In this document: in pieces, positions 30,735 to 34,327 of the stretch | Numbering within the stretch: position 1 is the stretch's first letter | Layout: every line of letters begins with the position of its first letter | Source of the DNA: a virus | Strand: one strand, 5' to 3' | IMG/VR virus record: IMGVR_UViG_3300025082_000032 | Span: 1 to 34,327 of that record | DNA: 34,327 nucleotides | The notes under the pieces: model-generated | Seen by the model: only the letters and a program-made list of their open reading frames with translations | The model's database searches: none | What the model was told of the DNA's origin: nothing | Program-made: the position numbers and the translations under genes

Positions 30735-31548
30735 GAACAGCAAAATCGCCTGGACGGATCACACCTTCAATCCGTGGTGGGGCTGCGCCAAGGTGTCGGC
30801 CGGATGCGCCAGCTGCTACGCCGCAACGCTGGCCCACCGCCTCGGCTACAGCGACGGCGGCACCAAAAAGCATGCCCTTTGGGGACCAGGCGGGCGGCGC
30901 CGATTCTTCAGCGATGAGCACTGGCAGCAGCCGCGCCGCTGGAACGCCAAGGCGGAGCGCGAAGGCGTTCGGCAGCGCGTTTTCTGCGGCTCGATGTGCG
31001 ATGTGTTCGAGACGCTGCCGGGGGCTCACCCTGACCGCGACGCCACGAGATTCGCACGGCGCAAGCTGTGGGCGCTCGTCTACAATACGCCGCGACTAGA
31101 TTGGCAACTGCTGACGAAGCGACCGCAGAATATCGCGATACATGCGCCGTACGACGTGCTTGTGCGCAACATCTGGCTCGGCACTACGGTCGAAAACCAA
31201 GAGGCTGCGGACGAACGCATCCCGCACCTGCTGCGCATCCCGGCGCGGGTGCGTTTTCTGTCGGTTGAGCCGATGACTGGGCCGGTGAACTTGAAAGCGT
31301 GGACTGACTCCCGCCCGCTGCCCGATGAGCAGGCGGATCGCTTCCACGCGCCGCTTCACTGGGTCATCGTCGGCTGCGAGTCCGGCCCGCGCGCGAGGCC
31401 GATGGACCTCGACCGGGTGCGCTCGCTTCGCGATCAATGCGTCGAGGCCGGCGTGCCGTTCTTCTTCAAGCAAGCGATGATTGCCGACAAGCTCGTGAGG
31501 ATGCCCGAGCTAGATGGCCGCGTCTGGGATCAGGTGCCCAGGCCGTGA
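30727..31548 (+). CDS. DUF5131 / phage Gp37-Gp68 family protein (273 aa)
   Basis: Signature KIAWTDHTFNPWWGCAKVSAGCASCYA near the N-terminus gives three conserved cysteines (C-x6-C-x2-C), followed by QRVFCGSMCDVFE, LTKRP, WLGTTVENQE, RFLSVEPMTGP and VGCESGPRARPMD, the ordered blocks of the phage Gp37Gp68 family. Three-cysteine clusters and the barrel-like pattern suggest a radical-SAM-like iron-sulfur enzyme, though no reaction is established. Its start overlaps the HTH stop. The gene is flanked by the 65-bp direct repeats. Confidence 0.88.
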   Translation: MGENSKIAWTDHTFNPWWGCAKVSAGCASCYAATLAHRLGYSDGGTKKHALWGPGGRRRFFSDEHWQQPRRWNAKAEREGVRQRVFCGSMCDVFETLPGAHPDRDATRFARRKLWALVYNTPRLDWQLLTKRPQNIAIHAPYDVLVRNIWLGTTVENQEAADERIPHLLRIPARVRFLSVEPMTGPVNLKAWTDSRPLPDEQADRFHAPLHWVIVGCESGPRARPMDLDRVRSLRDQCVEAGVPFFFKQAMIADKLVRMPELDGRVWDQVPRP

Positions 31549-31790
31549 CGCCACGCAATGACGAGCTGTGCGCGCTGTGCGGCCAGCGTCGTGGCGATCA
31601 CAGCATGATCAGCGAGCGCTGTCCATCCCGAGCGATGGATGCGCATGTGCACTACTGGGCCGAGGACACGTTCACGCCTCGCCAGCCGGCGGAAGAGCTG
31701 CCGCATGAGGTGTTGGAAGGCGAACGCGACCACCATCGCGAGACGCTGCGGCAGCTGAGGCGCATCTTTGGCAGGATGATTGATGCGTGA
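31545..31790 (+). CDS. Zinc-knuckle N-terminus joined to duplicated coiled-coil tail (81 aa)
   Basis: GTG start overlapping the upstream stop. Residues about 7-30 carry C-A-L-C, then H and C-P, a small phage zinc knuckle (CALCGQRRGDHSMISERCP). From about residue 54 the sequence switches to LEGERDHHRETLRQLRRIF, which is the 65-bp repeat shared with the coiled-coil gene at 30266. So the gene appears to be a chimera whose 3' end was supplied by duplication. Confidence 0.62.
   Translation: MTPRNDELCALCGQRRGDHSMISERCPSRAMDAHVHYWAEDTFTPRQPAEELPHEVLEGERDHHRETLRQLRRIFGRMIDA
31706..31770 (+). repeat. 65-bp perfect direct repeat, copy 2
   Basis: Identical to 30352-30416. In this copy the repeat encodes the tail of the zinc-knuckle chimera and is followed about 50 bases later by the second HTH gene, matching the order coiled-coil then HTH seen after copy 1. 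Confidence 0.97.
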
Positions 31791-31823
31791 ACAAGCTTGC
31801 GCACGTATGCGCATAGGTGTAAC

Positions 31824-32000
31824 ATGCCAGTCATGAAAGAGGACAAGCGCGAGGTATTTCGGCTCGCCGGTGAGACCAACGTCGACCCAAGGACGGTGAA
31901 AAAGTGGCTCGCTCGCAAGCCGGTGATGTGGTCGATTGCTCAGTCGCTGGAAAAGGCCGCGAGGCGTCTCGGCATTGAGCGCCAGCCAGCCGAGGGCTAG
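31824..32000 (+). CDS. Small helix-turn-helix protein 2 (58 aa)
   Basis: Paralogue of the gene at 30564: VFRLAGETNVDPRTVKKWLAR has the same HTH plan and a following helix (SIAQSLEKAARRLG). The ATG at 31824 has AGGTG five bases before; the ATG at 31833 is an alternative. It lies just before the replication initiator gene, so it may regulate replication or be a diverged partner or competitor of HTH 1. Confidence 0.68.
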   Translation: MPVMKEDKREVFRLAGETNVDPRTVKKWLARKPVMWSIAQSLEKAARRLGIERQPAEG

Positions 32001-32002
32001 CC

Positions 32003-32857
32003 GTGGTTTGGTTCAGGCTAGACGACAAGGCGCACTCGCACGCCAAGGTCATAGAGGTGGGCAACCGGGCCTACGGCGCATGGGTTCGCATGGGCTGCTG
32101 GTCGAGCGATCACCTGACAGATGGGCGCATCCCGGTAGCGGTTGCAATCATGTTTTCCGAAGACAATGACGACATCCGGGCCCTTTTGCGAGTCGGTTTG
32201 CTCGATGAAATTGACGACGACTCGTACCAAGTCCACGATTTCGTCGACTACAACCCCACCGCCAAGCAGGTGAAACGTCAGCAAAAGCAACGCGTTGATG
32301 CCGGTCGCATAGGGGGCAAGCGGAAGGCTAGCAACTCGCTAGCAAACGCCAAGCGGAACGCTAGCGAGACACCTAGCAAAACGCAAGCAAAACCCTGCCC
32401 CGTACCCGTACCCGTACCCGTACCCGTACCCGGATCCACCTTATCGTCGGCTTCGCCGACTCGTGAAGCTGACGCTTCACTTGCGGCGGCCATCGCCGAG
32501 GTGTTCGAGTTTTGGAAAGACGAGACTGGGCACGCCAAGGCCAGGCTCACTGCCGACCGGAAGCGGCGCATCAAGGCGCGCATCAAAGAGGGCTTTAGCT
32601 CACGGGACCTGTGCTCCGCCATCCGTGGCAGAAGGGGCAACCCGCATCTGATGGGCCAGAACGACACGTCCACGGTGTACGACAAGATCGCAACGCTGCT
32701 GCGGGACGGTGAGCAAGTCGAGAGCCTAATGGCGCTCGACAACGGCGGGAGCGCGGCGGCGTCGACTCCCCAAGTGCAACGAGCAATGCGGCTACTAGCA
32801 GAGGAGCAAGCAGAACATGACGCAGGGCGAAGCGGCAAAGATGATGGCCATGCTTGA
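32003..32857 (+). CDS. Phage replication initiator (284 aa)
   Basis: Origin-binding protein in the lambda O / DnaD-like tradition. The N-terminal part (about 1-90) fits a winged-helix domain (WFRLDDKAHSHAKVIEVG, GAWVRMGCWSSDHL, DGRIPV, LLRVGLLDEID, VHDFVDYNPT). Then come a basic linker encoded by an 11-bp-period array and a PVPVPVPVPVPG stretch. The C-terminal domain (about 160-250: VFEFWKDETGHAKARLTADR, RIKARIKEGFSSRDLCSAI, YDKIATLL) resembles C-terminal domains of phage initiators. GTG start two bases after the upstream stop, with GAGGG. Overlaps the helicase loader gene by 41 bases. Confidence 0.8.
   Translation: MVWFRLDDKAHSHAKVIEVGNRAYGAWVRMGCWSSDHLTDGRIPVAVAIMFSEDNDDIRALLRVGLLDEIDDDSYQVHDFVDYNPTAKQVKRQQKQRVDAGRIGGKRKASNSLANAKRNASETPSKTQAKPCPVPVPVPVPVPGSTLSSASPTREADASLAAAIAEVFEFWKDETGHAKARLTADRKRRIKARIKEGFSSRDLCSAIRGRRGNPHLMGQNDTSTVYDKIATLLRDGEQVESLMALDNGGSAAASTPQVQRAMRLLAEEQAEHDAGRSGKDDGHA
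32316..32480. other. Candidate replication origin inside the initiator gene
   Basis: Seven 11-bp units of consensus GC(T/A)AGCaaaac run from 32316 to 32392, including GCTAGC at 32327, 32338 and 32360 and CTAGC at 32373. Five tandem GTACCC units follow (32402-32431), then two hairpins: GTCGGC-TTC-GCCGAC (32446-32460) and GTGAAGC-TGAC-GCTTCAC (32463-32480). An 11-base period cannot be a codon-level repeat, so selection at DNA level is likely. Lambda-type origins also lie within the initiator gene. Confidence 0.6.
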
Positions 32858-33335
32858 TTTGGCCTTTCCCAATTTCAAATCCAAGCCGGGCACATTCGAA
32901 CTCTATGAGCGGATGTTGCTCAAGTTCGATCACGACGCAGCGCGCGAAGCGATTGAGACGCACATTGCCACAGCGAAGTTCTTCCCCACCATCGCAGAGC
33001 TGCTCGACGCAATCGCCCCAGCAGGCGGCGGCGTAGCCCTTGAGCAATGGGGCCACCTCTGCCGCGCCATCAGCGACGTAGGCAGCTACCAGCCAGCGCC
33101 GCGCTTCCGTGACCCCGTGACGGCGCATTGCGTGGCCACGATGGGCTGGAAGGAGTTGTGCAGGTCAGTCAACGATGTGGCCGACCGCGCGCGCTTCTGC
33201 GAACTCTATGGGCAGGTAGCGTCACGTGACAGGCTCGAGCAACGCGGTGGCCAGCCGAGGACGCTGGAAGAGCGCAGGGTGCCGCGGCTGTTGGCGTCGA
33301 TTGGCAAGGATATGGCGAGCATTGGAGGTGGGTGA
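32817..33335 (+). CDS. Helicase loader-like protein (172 aa)
   Basis: N-terminal LDLAFPNFKSKPGTFELYER and then IETHIATAKFFPTIAELLDAI match the helical pattern of phage helicase loader/inhibitor proteins (G39P/DnaI-type N-terminus, lambda P functional class). It would bring the host replicative helicase to the initiator at the origin. It overlaps the initiator gene by 41 bases, with GGAG before the ATG at 32817. The C-terminal half is helical and charged. The contig's first 13 bases come from near its 3' end. Confidence 0.7.
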   Translation: MTQGEAAKMMAMLDLAFPNFKSKPGTFELYERMLLKFDHDAAREAIETHIATAKFFPTIAELLDAIAPAGGGVALEQWGHLCRAISDVGSYQPAPRFRDPVTAHCVATMGWKELCRSVNDVADRARFCELYGQVASRDRLEQRGGQPRTLEERRVPRLLASIGKDMASIGGG

Positions 33336-33655
33336 TGGGCGACAAGCTGACAGCAGAGGACCACGAGCGCCTTGAAGGCTGCCGCGTTGTCGCGAGCATC
33401 AGCGGCGGCAAAGACAGCGCGGCGCTGTCGCTGTGGCTGGCTGAGCAGGGTATCGACCACGACCGAGTGTTTGCTGACACTGGCTGGGAGCACCCTGCAA
33501 CGTACGAGTATCTGCGCGGGCCGCTGACAGAGAAGATTGGGCCTATCGTCGAGGTCAAAAGCACGGTCGGCGGGTTCGCCGACTGGTGCCGAAAAAAAGG
33601 AATGTTCCCGGGTACCAACCCCCGTGTCTCTTCCATGACAGGGGGAAGCGGATGA
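33335..33655 (+). pseudogene. Truncated PAPS reductase/ATP-pyrophosphatase family protein, N-terminal part (106 aa)
   Basis: PP-loop motif SISGGKDS with ALSLWLAEQG and VFADTGWEHPATYEYL identifies the PAPS-reductase-like adenine nucleotide alpha-hydrolase family, in phages often linked to DNA or base modification. The reading then reaches ADWCRKKGMFP, normally followed by about 100 more residues including a cysteine motif, but here the frame ends after GTNPRVSSMTGGSG. GGAGG precedes the ATG at 33335, and a GTG at 33332 overlaps the upstream stop. The remainder of the fold appears deleted, with its C-terminus in the next frame. Confidence 0.7.
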
Positions 33656-33777
33656 CGCCAAAGCCTATCGACGAAGTTGTTGCATGGTCGCGCACCGCGT
33701 ACGGCGGCAGGCAGCTCCTACTGCTGGACACTGAACCACCTGGCTGCGTCCGCTGGGGCCTGTGCGAGGGCGCATGA
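33652..33777 (+). pseudogene. C-terminal remnant of the PAPS reductase-like gene (41 aa if translated)
   Basis: The frame reads KPIDEVVAWSRTAYGGRQLL and CVRWGLCE, which I recognise as the usual C-terminal end of phage PAPS-reductase-like proteins. It is in the -1 frame relative to the N-terminal part. The ATG at 33652 overlaps that part's TGA (ATGA) and follows GGGGGAAG, so it may be translated as a separate peptide. An A7 run at 33592-33598 is where a -1 shift or a base-calling error would join the frames into one shortened protein. Confidence 0.6.
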
Positions 33778-33791
33778 TGCGAGGTGAGCGC

Positions 33792-34241
33792 ATGAAGCTA
33801 GAGGTTGTCCCGATGACGAGATCGGAAGCGCAAGCGTTCATTGCGCGATGCCATCGCCACCACAAGCCGCACGTGAGTGACATCTTTCGGCTTGGGGCGG
33901 CAGTTGGCGGGTCTGTTGTTGGCTGCGCCGCCATGGGACGACCCATGGCTAGGGCGCTGTGTGACGGATGGACACTAGAGGTGGTCCGATTGTGCATTTC
34001 GGACGATGCGCCTCGCAACTCTCACTCGTGGCTTTTGGCCAAGTCGTGGAGGGCAGCTCAGGCACTGGGCTATCGCAAGCTCATTACCTACACGCTGCCC
34101 GAGGAAGGCGGCGCTTCGCTCCGTGGAGCAGGGTGGCGCTGCGTTGGCCAAGCGGGGGGAGGATCGTGGTCGTGTCCGTCAAGGCCAAGAGTAGACACGC
34201 ATCCGCTACAAGTCAAAATGAAGTGGGAGGTTGGCGCATGA
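33792..34241 (+). CDS. XF1762-family, GNAT-like protein (149 aa)
   Basis: Pattern VVPMTRSEAQAFIARCHRHH, then FRLGAAVGGSVVGCAAMGRP, ALCDGWTLEVVRLC, SWLLAKSWRAAQALGYRKLI, TYTLPEEGGASLRGAGWR and GGGSWSCPSRPR is that of the phage XF1762 family, an acetyltransferase-like fold of unknown substrate. I chose the ATG at 33792 for the GAGGTGAG four bases upstream; an ATG at 33774 overlaps the preceding stop. Last gene before the circular junction, with its 3' end inside the terminal repeat. Confidence 0.8.
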   Translation: MKLEVVPMTRSEAQAFIARCHRHHKPHVSDIFRLGAAVGGSVVGCAAMGRPMARALCDGWTLEVVRLCISDDAPRNSHSWLLAKSWRAAQALGYRKLITYTLPEEGGASLRGAGWRCVGQAGGGSWSCPSRPRVDTHPLQVKMKWEVGA

Positions 34242-34327
34242 CGATCACCCGCTGCGCTGGCCAGCGGGGCCCACACCAAAATAGTGGGCCGAAGGGGTAG
34301 GGCGTCGATTCTTTGCCCCAGCCGGCC
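34207..34327. repeat. Right copy of 121-bp exact terminal direct repeat
   Basis: Exact copy of bases 14-134. Joining the copies gives a 34,193-bp circle in which the XF1762-like gene (ending 34241) is followed after about 100 bp by the zinc-ribbon gene at 156. The sequence alone cannot tell an assembler overlap from a physical terminal repeat. Confidence 0.95.
34238..34300 (+). CDS. Possible 20-aa peptide after the XF1762-like gene
   Basis: An ATG overlapping the TGA of the XF1762-like gene (ATGA) opens a 20-codon frame ending in TAG. The same frame lies at 45-107 in the left repeat. The only support is the translational-coupling overlap typical of this genome. The coding sequence runs through both hairpins, so it may be a leader peptide or chance. 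No recognisable domain, and there is one cysteine. Confidence 0.2.
   Translation: MTITRCAGQRGPHQNSGPKG

Noticed and set aside
32402-32431. GTACCC hexamer run as a CRISPR-like or spacer array
   Set aside because: Only five contiguous 6-bp units without spacers. It encodes Pro-Val repeats in frame and belongs with the origin candidate.

Overview
The window looks like one complete GC-rich bacteriophage genome from a circular or terminally redundant molecule. Bases 14-134 recur exactly at 34207-34327 (121 bp), so the unit length is 34,193 bp. The gene content is that of a short-tailed (podovirus-like) phage of a Gram-negative host: a DUF5681-type small terminase, large terminase, portal, scaffold, major capsid protein, head-tail adaptor, a very large nozzle-like tail protein and a run of Ala/Gly-rich ejection-type proteins, with no tape measure, sheath or major tail tube protein. 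A lipobox lipoprotein in the lysis region points to a host with an outer membrane. I see no integrase, DNA polymerase, RNA polymerase or tRNA.

Layout. (1) An early, recombination and replication arm runs on the + strand from a good sigma70-like promoter (27189-27216) through the end of the window and across the circular junction to about 3220-3358. It holds small unknown genes, a 5'-3' exonuclease fused to a RecT-like annealing domain, two small HTH proteins, a DUF5131 (Gp37/Gp68) protein, a replication initiator with a built-in iteron-like array, a helicase loader, a damaged PAPS-reductase-like gene, an XF1762/GNAT-like gene, and after the junction a zinc-ribbon protein, an SNF2-type helicase, a DNA methyltransferase and a VRR-NUC nuclease. 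(2) A small minus-strand cluster (3444-4011) faces the end of that arm. It carries diverged copies of a coiled-coil gene and a micro-membrane-protein gene that also occur at 30266-30556. (3) A divergent intergenic region with an operator-like palindrome precedes the late arm (4284-27028): LamG-like protein, packaging, head, tail, ejection proteins, then a lysis module (holin candidate, lipoprotein, SLT-like transglycosylase, modular amidase endolysin). It ends at a rho-independent terminator at 27061-27091.

Almost all genes overlap by 1-4 bases (ATGA, GTGA, TAATG), implying long translationally coupled operons. The points most worth a second look are the exonuclease-annealase fusion, the 11-bp-period array inside the initiator gene, the helicase-methyltransferase-nuclease trio, the duplicated coiled-coil/membrane-peptide/HTH cassettes with a perfect 65-bp direct repeat, and an apparently in-frame 894-bp deletion junction at the extreme left end of the contig. 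All functional names rest on reading motifs in the translated sequence; no database search was run.
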